A program made the position numbers and the translations under genes. From Kamptonema sp. UHCC 0994 (GTDB lineage: Bacteria; Cyanobacteriota; Cyanobacteriia; Cyanobacteriales; Microcoleaceae), in NCBI RefSeq assembly GCF_029167235.1, contig NZ_JARFTR010000194.1, forward strand, positions 1 to 64,000: a stretch of DNA of 64,000 nt, written 5' to 3'. Positions 16,724-24,890 of this stretch are shown here, in pieces. Each line of letters begins with the position of its first letter. Within the stretch, counting starts at the first letter, position 1. Under the pieces are notes generated by a model. It saw only the letters and a list, made by a program, of their open reading frames with translations, did no database searches and was not told the DNA's origin.

Positions 16724-18462
16724 TCCTCCTCCACTGTGACTTTAACGCCACCATTCAACTTAACAAATTCCTTACCATCAGGATTATACACCCAAGCGCT
16801 GATTATTGTTTCGCCAACTGGGAGAGAATTAGCTGAAAAAGTGACTCCCCATCTCGCTTGCTTGTAGCGATTAGAGTTTAACGTCTTGGCAACGTCATCA
16901 CTATCTAAGTTTACATAAGCACTGGCAAAAAAAGATTTTTTATTCCCGTAGGAAAGCAACGCGATTTTTGGTGATTCCAATTTGTCTGGCAAAATTGCCC
17001 ACCCAGCAACCTGTAATGTATCGCTTTCTTTGACAATCAGTGACTTGTCTCTCGTCTGCGGATTATCAATATAACCGTAAATCTTACTAGGTTTATTCGT
17101 AAAAGTGATATCTTTCGCTAACTTTCTAAAACCTATTTTATCAAGAATTCCTGCCCCTTCCCTCACTAACTGCGTTTTTTCAGTCATTACCCATAAGCAG
17201 CTATCTGGTGAATTATCTAAAAAATTTGATGATTCTAGATAGTTGATTAACTCTAAGCAAGTTTTACTACCTTGTCTGTAAGAAAGTGCAGCTTGAGATT
17301 GCGCGATCGCTTGTTGTGAATTAAGAAATATTATACAGATTAAGATTCCCGCAAATCCTTTATATATAAATTGTGATGACCTTATTTTTACTATATGATT
17401 CTCTTTGTTAAACAGCAGCCATAACTGAATTATAGCAATCAATAAAAATATCGAAACTGTTGTATATCTTGACGATTCTATAGCATGATTAGCTCCAAAT
17501 CTTGCCCTGCCAACCGTAATAAAAATAGCAGATAAAACTGAAAATAAACCTAGCGATAGCCAAGGCGCAGCATCGCGATCCTGATAGTAGTTTGCTGTCA
17601 TAAAATTTTTGCTAAAATGAAAGACAAAAAATACAAAAAGTAAAAATACGATCAAGCCTACGAACCCAGAGATAACAGGTAAACGTACAATTGGAGAACC
17701 CAATAGATTAAAAAAATAGTTAACTGTAACTAAAGGTTTTTGCAACAGTAAAATAATGCTAAGCTGACGCTGGGGATGATAATCAATAAAATATAAAGTA
17801 CAAGTTCCTATAAACAGTAGCATCCATACTAATAATCTTTTTCTGATCTGTGCAATACTTCCCTCAATAGCAACAACTGAAGGGATTACAGCCAACCAAG
17901 ACAATAAACCTTGTGCCAGCGAGAAACTAGCGATTCCACAACATATAGCAGCAATAGCTAGTCTAACGTTAGGCAATAATTTATTTTCAATATTTAGCAT
18001 GAAAATGGCAATAATTACACATAAATTAACTAAAAACCAGGCTAATTGAAATCCCCACAGCCAGTTTTCATGTTGAACTAAAGAAAAGACCCATAGGCAA
18101 GTTAAAATATTAGCTAAATGAAACAAGTTATCCCCTCGACCCTTAACTTGACTGGAGGATAACTTATAGATAAAAACAAAAGTTATGACCGACAAACAAA
18201 TGCTCAAACAAATTTCATAATTAATATTCCAATTAGAAAGAAAAGCTAGAATTGTAATAATCATCTTTGGAAATACAATCCGGTGATTGCTATGTAAAGC
18301 CCAAAAATCTCCAAAAGTTGCATTGCCAACAGCTACTTTATCAAAAAGACTAACTAATCTCCACTGATCGTGGACAGGAAAATTGACGCTAAAACTAGCT
18401 ACAAAGCCGATTAGTAAAGCAAGTGGAATCAGATAGAGAATTAATAAGGCAGTTTTTTTCAT
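16720..18462 (-). CDS. Large multi-pass membrane protein, GT-C-like candidate (second copy)
   Basis: About 580 residues from ATG 18462 (MKKTALLILYLIPL). A longer frame to 18558 would read through the GC-rich palindrome and is rejected. There are about 11 hydrophobic segments, an early loop with HDQWRL and HSNHRIVFP, and a soluble C-terminal domain of about 150 residues ending in beta-rich sequence. It is a diverged paralogue of 9662-11557 (shared NWLWGF and FGANHAIESSRY positions). It heads the small operon with a GT2 and an epimerase. A lipid-sugar-dependent glycosyltransferase or flippase-like role is inferred only. Confidence 0.72.
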   Translation of the reverse strand: MKKTALLILYLIPLALLIGFVASFSVNFPVHDQWRLVSLFDKVAVGNATFGDFWALHSNHRIVFPKMIITILAFLSNWNINYEICLSICLSVITFVFIYKLSSSQVKGRGDNLFHLANILTCLWVFSLVQHENWLWGFQLAWFLVNLCVIIAIFMLNIENKLLPNVRLAIAAICCGIASFSLAQGLLSWLAVIPSVVAIEGSIAQIRKRLLVWMLLFIGTCTLYFIDYHPQRQLSIILLLQKPLVTVNYFFNLLGSPIVRLPVISGFVGLIVFLLFVFFVFHFSKNFMTANYYQDRDAAPWLSLGLFSVLSAIFITVGRARFGANHAIESSRYTTVSIFLLIAIIQLWLLFNKENHIVKIRSSQFIYKGFAGILICIIFLNSQQAIAQSQAALSYRQGSKTCLELINYLESSNFLDNSPDSCLWVMTEKTQLVREGAGILDKIGFRKLAKDITFTNKPSKIYGYIDNPQTRDKSLIVKESDTLQVAGWAILPDKLESPKIALLSYGNKKSFFASAYVNLDSDDVAKTLNSNRYKQARWGVTFSANSLPVGETIISAWVYNPDGKEFVKLNGGVKVTVEEE

Positions 18463-18486
18463 CAGTCTGCGATCGCACCCTTCGAT

Positions 18487-18538
18487 CGTAACGCCGCCGT
18501 CCCGGCGGTAAAGAAACCGCCGTCCCGGCGGCGTTACG
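18487..18538. repeat. GC-rich palindrome (GTAACGCCGCC family), copy 2
   Basis: The outer arms CGTAACGCCGCC and GGCGGCGTTACG enclose two direct copies of CCGCCGTCCCGGCGG split by TAAAGAAA. Each inner copy is itself a small hairpin. It lies just upstream of the membrane-protein start. Confidence 0.9.
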
Positions 18539-18569
18539 ATTGTCTTCCTAATAGTCAAACTTGAAAAAT

Positions 18570-20570
18570 TTACTTGACATTCTTGAAAGTATCAAGCTTG
18601 CCAGTAAACCTGTCAACAAACATCTGCAAAACACTCCGCTTGCCGATATTAATATTAGAACTAACAGACATTCCCGTCTGCAAGGCAACCTCAACTTGAT
18701 TTTCCTTACCCTTGTTCAAAGTAAAATTTTGACTCTTCAACTTGATTGTAGTTTTGAAGGCATAGTATTTGCGAAGTTCAGTAGGAGGTTCGGCATCCTT
18801 ACTAATCTTTGTAACTTCACCCTGTACCGTGCCAAACTCCATCGCCGGGAAAGCTTCAACATTAACCTCCACAGGTACGCAGTCGTAGCCTTTTAAGTCT
18901 AGTTTTTGTCTGTTTACTTCTTTTTCAGGGCAAACACAGGCTTTCCCTTTTTCACAATCAATCTTTTCACCATCTAATTCTTTACCGTTATATTTCTCCA
19001 ACTTTTCCCGTTTCCGGCGCAAAGAATCTAATACCAAAGCTACATTGCTGTTTTCCAGATAAACTACCGCTTCAATCCCATTTTCATCAGGCAGAATTTT
19101 GAGCAGCTTCTCAGTTTGTTGGGCTTCATAATAAGCCTCCTTACATCTTTTCGGGCGAGGTTCCCCTGGCTTAAGCACAGAGTTAATCACGTATTGGCAC
19201 ACATCATCGTTCTTGAGTTCTAATTCAGCTTTCTCCTTCGATGAAGGCTTGAGATCGTAGATCACACCCGATATAGGAGCCTTCATCAATTGAGTATCGC
19301 GGGTTTGTTGAGCCTTTTCCAACTGAGCATTGACCTCAGACAGCTTTTTCTGGTTTTCTAGTTTTAATCTGCTGAGCTGAGAATCGCTACTTGCAATCTG
19401 TTTTTGGTTGTCAGCAATTCTGGTATAAAGCTCTTTAGCCCAGGCATCTTTAGTATTTTGTAACTGTTCCTGTGCACGGTTGATGGACTCTAAAATGCGT
19501 TCTTGTTCTCCCTTTTGGCGCTCTATATCTGCTTGAATTTTCTGGAAATCACCTTCGCGGGCATTGATTTCACCTCTGCGCGAATTGATTTCACCTCTGC
19601 GGGTGTTAATTTCACCTCTGCGGGAATTCATTTCACCTTCGCGCTGCTTAATTTGATCTTGCTGTCTGAGAACTTCACTTTCACTTTTTAATACTTCTTG
19701 ATCTTGGCGTTCTTTTTGAAGCTCCGCGATCGCACCTTCTTGCACCAGTGGGGCAAGCCGATCGAGAATGTTTTTCTGTGACTTAAACACCTCTTGAGAT
19801 TTCGTTAATTGTTCCTGAGCCAATCCTCTTTGCTGCTCGGCAGATTTTAATTGCTCCTGGGAGTAATTTAATTGCTGCTCGGTATTTTCTAATTGTTTCT
19901 GGGCATAATTTAATTGTTGATTGGCTATTAGTAATTGATCTCTAGCTGCTGTTTCAGCATCCACAGCCTGCTTCAATTGTTTTTCTAACTCTTGAACCTG
20001 TCCTTGGGCCGCTGCTACGCGAGATAGATATTCAGAGCGATAGTTAATATAAAGTCCTTGTTGACTTTGGTCAAAACTGCCGCCACCCCCTCTATTTAGG
20101 TACAACTCATCAATCAGAGCTTGCAAAACTTGATTTTGCGAAATTAAGCTCTGCCGATCCTTAATACTTGATTCCAGATTTGAGGGCAGAGGGCCTTGAA
20201 TTCTGCCGCTGACAACATCTTCGTAAAATTTATTTTCTTTTTCTAGAGCCTCTTTAACTTTCTTGACAGAATCTAAATCAGCGCTGGGAGCAGTAGGGCT
20301 AAAGGTAAGTAAGGGTTGATTTTTTTCTACGCGATCGCCATCTTCTACGTGAAGTCTAACCACCGCTCCCGTTGTCGGTGCTTGAATATCTCTGGAGCCA
20401 TCTTTTAGTTCCAACTGACCCACTGCTGGGACAGCTTGTTCAATTTTGGCAAGATAAGCCCAAACTAAAGCCGAAGTAGTCATGAGCATAATCATCCAGA
20501 GAAATAGGTGCGCCCAAAAGGCTGGCTTCTCTAGAATGACGGGTTGTTCGGAAAGTATTACCGATTTCAT
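18570..20570 (-). CDS. HlyD-family periplasmic adaptor of a type I secretion system
   Basis: A 666-residue membrane-fusion protein, longer than the usual 400-500. One TM helix is at about residues 18-42. A biotinyl-lipoyl half-motif follows (RDIQAPTTGAVVRLHVEDGD), then a very long coiled coil (about 160-430), and the second half-motif at LMKAPISGVIYDLKP. Within the coiled coil, about 309-340 contains a tandem GEINSRRGEINTRRG-type repeat. The distal domain has six cysteines (about 455-567), rare in HlyD proteins. It sits 212 bp downstream of the ABC exporter and would link it to a TolC-like outer-membrane channel. Confidence 0.9.
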   Translation of the reverse strand: MKSVILSEQPVILEKPAFWAHLFLWMIMLMTTSALVWAYLAKIEQAVPAVGQLELKDGSRDIQAPTTGAVVRLHVEDGDRVEKNQPLLTFSPTAPSADLDSVKKVKEALEKENKFYEDVVSGRIQGPLPSNLESSIKDRQSLISQNQVLQALIDELYLNRGGGGSFDQSQQGLYINYRSEYLSRVAAAQGQVQELEKQLKQAVDAETAARDQLLIANQQLNYAQKQLENTEQQLNYSQEQLKSAEQQRGLAQEQLTKSQEVFKSQKNILDRLAPLVQEGAIAELQKERQDQEVLKSESEVLRQQDQIKQREGEMNSRRGEINTRRGEINSRRGEINAREGDFQKIQADIERQKGEQERILESINRAQEQLQNTKDAWAKELYTRIADNQKQIASSDSQLSRLKLENQKKLSEVNAQLEKAQQTRDTQLMKAPISGVIYDLKPSSKEKAELELKNDDVCQYVINSVLKPGEPRPKRCKEAYYEAQQTEKLLKILPDENGIEAVVYLENSNVALVLDSLRRKREKLEKYNGKELDGEKIDCEKGKACVCPEKEVNRQKLDLKGYDCVPVEVNVEAFPAMEFGTVQGEVTKISKDAEPPTELRKYYAFKTTIKLKSQNFTLNKGKENQVEVALQTGMSVSSNINIGKRSVLQMFVDRFTGKLDTFKNVK

Positions 20571-20782
20571 GGTTAGTTGTTAGTTGTTAGTTGGTAGTTG
20601 GTAGTTGTTAATTGTTAATTGTTAATTGTTCGTTGTTAAGGGGAATGGGGGTTAAATCCTTAACTCAAAACTGACTAACTCAAAACTCAAAACTGCTTAA
20701 CTCAAAACCGCGTTGGCGTAGCTTAACCGCAGGATTTAACCTTGCGAGGAACGAAGCTTGCCGGTAGCAATCTATCAAAACT
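20571..20782. repeat. STRR array and degenerate repeat between exporter genes
   Basis: From 20571 to about 20632 there are imperfect heptamers GTTAGTT, GGTAGTT and GTTAATT in tandem, then repeated AACTCAAAACT units. Near 20710 is GCGTTGGCGTAGC, whose reverse complement occurs twice in the 40819-40988 element. No gene is visible here. Confidence 0.8.
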
Positions 20783-23770
20783 TTACTGAGCGGCTTCCTG
20801 TTGTTGGAACAGGCAATAGTAACGCCCTTTAAGAGCCATTAATTCATCGTGAGGGCCTTGCTCCACCACAGAGCCTTGATCCATCATAATAATCACGTCA
20901 GCATTTCTGACTGTGGTTAAACGGTGAGTAATAAAAAACACCGTTCGACCTTTAAAAGTTTCAGCTAAGTTATTGCAAACTTGGCGCTCAGAATGATAGT
21001 CAAGGGCACTCGTGGCTTCGTCCAAAATCAGTAGCTTCGGGTTTTGGAGTACAGTCCGCGCGATCGCAATCCGTTGTTTTTGACCCCCAGACAGCGAACC
21101 ACCCCGCTCTCCCACCACCGTATTGTAACCAGAAGGCAGACCCATAATAAAATCGTGAGCCACTGCTGCTTTTGCAGCCCGGATCACCTCATCATCACTA
21201 GCATCAGGATTGCTCAAGGCGATATTTTCCCGCACAGTGGTGTTAAACAAGAGAGTATCTTGCAGCACCACCCCAATTTGACTGCGGAGCGAATACAATT
21301 CCACCTTAGACGTATCATAATCGTCAACAAAAACGCGACCAGTCAGCGGTGGGTAAAGGCGTTGCAACAACTTCATCAGCGTACTCTTCCCAGACCCAGA
21401 ACCGCCTACAATCCCCACAAAACTACCAGCGGGGAATTGCAAATTCACATTTGCTAATTGTAGCGGGCCACTCTCACGAAACCGGAACGAAAGCTCCTCA
21501 AACTTAACAGAGCCAACAATGGATGGCATCCCAATATTACTGCGGTCTTCCTCACTCGTCTCCGTCGGGTGCTCCACCACATCTCGGAGCATATCAATAG
21601 ACATCGTAACTTCTTGGAAACTCTGCCACACACTCACAAAACGCAGCAGCGCTCCAGTAACGTTGCCAGTAATAATTCGGAAAGCAATCAACTGACCTAA
21701 AGTCATCTCATTTTTCAACACTAAATGCGCTCCTACCCACAATTGAGCCAGGTTGCCCACCTGATTTAAAAAGCTACTAAATGTCCCCGCCGCCGTACCT
21801 GTGAGAATAGTTTTAAAACTTGCCGTAACGAATTTAGCATACCGACCCGACCACTCCCAGCGAGTTTTCAGTTCAATATTTTGAGCCTTAACCGTTTGAA
21901 TCCCACTAATAACTTCTACTAGATAAGATTGAGCATCAGAAAAGCGAGCATTTCTCTGCTTAATCAGCCGTAGCACCATTGGGTTAATCAACACGATCAT
22001 CAGAGCTAGTACAGGCACAACCCCCAAAGAAACAAAGGTTAACTGGGCGCTGTAGGAGAGCATCACGGCCATATAAACTACCGAGAAGATCGCATCCATG
22101 ACTACAGTCAGGGCCGTCCCGGTCATAAATTCGCGGATGTGGCTGATCATCCCGAATTTATACACCAAATCTCCCACCCGCCGATTATCAAAATAGCCTT
22201 GGGGAAGCCGGAGTAAGTGGTCGATTACTTCCGCACTCAGTTTGACATCAATGCGGTTTGTGGTGTCTATAAACAAAAAGGTACGCAAACCATTAAGCAG
22301 CCCTTCAAACAGGGCAACTCCTAATAAAAACGCCCCTAAAACATCCAGGGTGTCAACACTGCGCTGTCCTAGTACCTTATCAATAATTATCTGGCTGATT
22401 AGAGGGTTTGCCAGACCGAATAGCTGTAAGAAAAACGAGGAAAGTAAAACCTCAAAAAAGACTGTTTTGTGTTCCGAAAGCGCGGGTACAAACCACCAGA
22501 AACTGAACTGTTCTTTCTGTTCAGCTTGGGCAGCCTGTAGCAGCAGCACTTCTCCGCCTTCACCCCAGATTTCCCTAAACTGTGCTATTCGCTTGCGAAC
22601 AATCCCTTGCTCCGGCACTGCCATCACCAATTCTTGCTCGGTGATGCTGTAGATAATGGCAAAGCTGCCTTCCCATCTGATCATCAGCGGAGCTTTCAAC
22701 CGATTGATGGCATCAGAGGGCACTTGGGCCAATTGAGGAACAATGCCCATGCTTTGGATAATGGCACCGCAGGCTTGCAAGGTAATTGAGCCGGTAGTTT
22801 TGTACTGATTTTCTACAGCTTTGCGGACTACCTCCCGGCGAAATCTGACCCCAAAATACTTGCTTAACATTTGGAAGCAGGCTAGGGGAGCGTCGATCGT
22901 TCCTTTTCCCCGGACAATTGGAAATTTTGATGGTACGGCAGGATCTGGAGTCTGGGGGGCTGCCAGTTCTGGGGCTGCGGGTACTGCGGAGATATCTAAG
23001 GGAGCTTTTAAGGCTGTCTGAGAGCCGTCAATGGCGATCGCTTGCTCTTGGGAAATTACGGCTTCCCGGAAGCCTACTAACCTCGCTCCTCTTGGGCCTT
23101 CCACTTTTAACGATCTATTGGTTCCGTCCAAGGACAGTCGGCTGCCGGTGGGAAAGTCCCCAATGACACCGCTGCTAACCAGCCAAATCCGGTCAGGGTC
23201 AAGTTGGTTGGCTAGTTCTTGGGTCTTTTTCTGACCGTTGGGTAAGTTGAGGACGATCGCATCGGCCCAAGATTGTTGGGTCAGTTCTTTCAGGTTCGAT
23301 GTCCCGTCCGCTCGCCGCTGTAATTCCAAGCTCCACAGTTCAAAGACTTCGCTCAAGGAACAGCGATCGCCAAAGGCTTCTCTGAGTGCCGGCTCAGTTT
23401 GTACGAAGCTCAAGAAATCTTCTGCCGATAAAATTATGGCAATCACATCAGTGGAGGCGAGGGCCGTTTCACAGGGGACTCCCCGCAGCAACGAAGACCA
23501 GCCGAGAACTTCTTTGGGCCCCACCAAGCGCAAACTTACCAGGCGTTGCGATCGCTGGTCATAACCCAACTGGCGAGCCTGACCTTGAAAAATAATCGCC
23601 ACCTGAGTCGGCATTCTTTCCCGTTCTAACAGGGGTTGCCCCGTTCGGTAGCCCAGGAGTTGACATTTCGACACTAAAGCTTGCAGGGATGCCTCCGAAA
23701 GTCGGTCGAACGGAGGTGTTTCTGCCAAAAAAGCTTGAATCTGGGACAGGGAAACTGCGGAAGAAGTCAT
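20783..23770 (-). CDS. HlyB-type ABC exporter with cyclic-nucleotide-binding and C39-like domains
   Basis: A 995-residue fusion. Residues about 14-140 form a cNMP-binding-like domain (FDRLSEASLQALVSKC onward). About 285-420 is a C39-peptidase-like domain in which the catalytic Cys position is Ala (DAPLACFQMLSKYFG against the family DCGxACLxMxxxYYG), so it is probably a non-cleaving substrate-docking domain as in HlyB. About 440-720 is the six-helix exporter domain. The ATPase has Walker A GGSGSGKST, signature LSGGQKQR, Walker B LLILDEATSAL and the H-loop His in FITHRL. Its start overlaps the parvulin stop (ATGA). It would export a protein substrate without leader cleavage. Confidence 0.93.
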   Translation of the reverse strand: MTSSAVSLSQIQAFLAETPPFDRLSEASLQALVSKCQLLGYRTGQPLLERERMPTQVAIIFQGQARQLGYDQRSQRLVSLRLVGPKEVLGWSSLLRGVPCETALASTDVIAIILSAEDFLSFVQTEPALREAFGDRCSLSEVFELWSLELQRRADGTSNLKELTQQSWADAIVLNLPNGQKKTQELANQLDPDRIWLVSSGVIGDFPTGSRLSLDGTNRSLKVEGPRGARLVGFREAVISQEQAIAIDGSQTALKAPLDISAVPAAPELAAPQTPDPAVPSKFPIVRGKGTIDAPLACFQMLSKYFGVRFRREVVRKAVENQYKTTGSITLQACGAIIQSMGIVPQLAQVPSDAINRLKAPLMIRWEGSFAIIYSITEQELVMAVPEQGIVRKRIAQFREIWGEGGEVLLLQAAQAEQKEQFSFWWFVPALSEHKTVFFEVLLSSFFLQLFGLANPLISQIIIDKVLGQRSVDTLDVLGAFLLGVALFEGLLNGLRTFLFIDTTNRIDVKLSAEVIDHLLRLPQGYFDNRRVGDLVYKFGMISHIREFMTGTALTVVMDAIFSVVYMAVMLSYSAQLTFVSLGVVPVLALMIVLINPMVLRLIKQRNARFSDAQSYLVEVISGIQTVKAQNIELKTRWEWSGRYAKFVTASFKTILTGTAAGTFSSFLNQVGNLAQLWVGAHLVLKNEMTLGQLIAFRIITGNVTGALLRFVSVWQSFQEVTMSIDMLRDVVEHPTETSEEDRSNIGMPSIVGSVKFEELSFRFRESGPLQLANVNLQFPAGSFVGIVGGSGSGKSTLMKLLQRLYPPLTGRVFVDDYDTSKVELYSLRSQIGVVLQDTLLFNTTVRENIALSNPDASDDEVIRAAKAAVAHDFIMGLPSGYNTVVGERGGSLSGGQKQRIAIARTVLQNPKLLILDEATSALDYHSERQVCNNLAETFKGRTVFFITHRLTTVRNADVIIMMDQGSVVEQGPHDELMALKGRYYCLFQQQEAAQ

Positions 23771-24519
23771 GATGCTGAAGATACTGAGGATCGGAACGGC
23801 TGTAGCGGAGCAATTTGAGACAATTGCTCGGCGACCCAGGTTTCAAATAGTTCGTTGATTAAATGCCGACGCATTGAGTCGTCGAGCTGAGCTGGCATGA
23901 ACTTATCTAATCGGATAATTACCATCCATTCTGCCAGAGCCCGGGGAGCCCACAGTTGGCCGGATTGACTAACTGACAAAAGCTTACTAATTGCTGGGTG
24001 CGGCTGTGAGAGAGATACTGGCCCCAATCTTCCCCCGGTCTGAGCTTCCGGGCCTTCGGAGTAGTCGCGGGCTACTTCCTCAAAGGTCTGTTCGCCTTCG
24101 GCGATGCGGAAGTAAAGCTCGTGGGCTAGTCCTGGATTTTTGGTGCGGATTAGGGAGTAGACTACGCGGTCTAGGTGGGTCTTGCGACCCAGAAAGTAGT
24201 TGTCTACTTTGCTGCTCCAAGTTTCCTGCTTAAATTTTTCTATAAGTACGGGTCGGATTGCCATCTGCACAAGTTCCTCTTCCGTTAGGTCTTGACTTTG
24301 CAGCCAAGCTGCTTTAGCTTCCGAGGATGTCAATTGGTGCTGCGCGTAGAATTGTTCGAGGGCTGCGCTGCGCTCTTCTTCCGTACAAGTAAAGGACGCG
24401 ATCGCTTGGTCTTCGATCGTCCCCCGCAAAAATTGGGGCATCAATTGATACCGCTTCAACAGTGACGGGATATCCTGGGCTTGCAGCAATTTATCACCTA
24501 TTTGAAAAAGTCCTGTCAT
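23767..24519 (-). CDS. Parvulin-type (PpiC) peptidyl-prolyl isomerase
   Basis: A 250-residue protein with an N-terminal helical SurA-like region and a parvulin domain at about 130-215. The segment YFRIAEGEQTFEEVARDYSE followed by GGRLGPVSLSQ is diagnostic. No signal peptide is visible, so it would act in the cytoplasm. It is the first gene of the operon with the ABC exporter, overlapping by four bases, and is probably a chaperone that keeps the secretion substrate competent. Such pairs recur in cyanobacterial type I secretion operons, so this is the usual arrangement. Confidence 0.88.
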   Translation of the reverse strand: MTGLFQIGDKLLQAQDIPSLLKRYQLMPQFLRGTIEDQAIASFTCTEEERSAALEQFYAQHQLTSSEAKAAWLQSQDLTEEELVQMAIRPVLIEKFKQETWSSKVDNYFLGRKTHLDRVVYSLIRTKNPGLAHELYFRIAEGEQTFEEVARDYSEGPEAQTGGRLGPVSLSQPHPAISKLLSVSQSGQLWAPRALAEWMVIIRLDKFMPAQLDDSMRRHLINELFETWVAEQLSQIAPLQPFRSSVSSAS

Positions 24520-24836
24520 TTTATAATCTCCAACTGAGGTTGCACTACCCTTTTAAATTTAGCTGTGGAAGTAAAAGAGCGACAGCCACCTCGATTTTCA
24601 GATGATAGCAGAACGCTAAGGGGGTGAGCGCTGTCGCTGTCAAATACCAGGGGGCGGGTTTGGCATCGGCATACGCTGCGGGTGGTGCTAGCTCAAATCA
24701 AGCAAGGCTTGATCTACTCGATCTATAGGGGCAATTCTATACTCACCTGTGACGCTCTGCCATCTGAGGGGTTCCCTCTACCAGGACGGGATCGAGTTTT
24801 GAGTTGACCTTTGGTAGTTGGCAGTTCAAGATTTTT
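24520..24836. other. Intergenic region with no gene seen
   Basis: About 320 bp upstream of the parvulin gene. No open frame of credible length, RNA gene or hairpin stands out. The promoter of the secretion operon should lie near 24520-24620, but I cannot name its elements. Confidence 0.5.
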
Positions 24837-24890
24837 CTGTCTTCTGCCTTCTGCCTTCTGCCTTCTGCCTCCTGTCTCCTGTCTCCTGCC
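24837..24890. repeat. STRR array (CTTCTGC / CTCCTGT heptamers)
   Basis: Tandem heptamers CTTCTGC, then CTCCTGT, run up to the stop codon of the large glycosyltransferase gene. This is the short tandem repeat type common in filamentous cyanobacteria. Confidence 0.88.

Noticed and set aside
18463-18558. N-terminal extension of the second membrane protein
   Set aside because: It would read through the GC-rich palindrome; the hydrophobic start at 18462 is more likely.
22242-22652. Plus-strand open frames opposite the ABC exporter (also 21044, 22821, 23238)
   Set aside because: They are antisense shadows of a well-supported gene and show no domain pattern.
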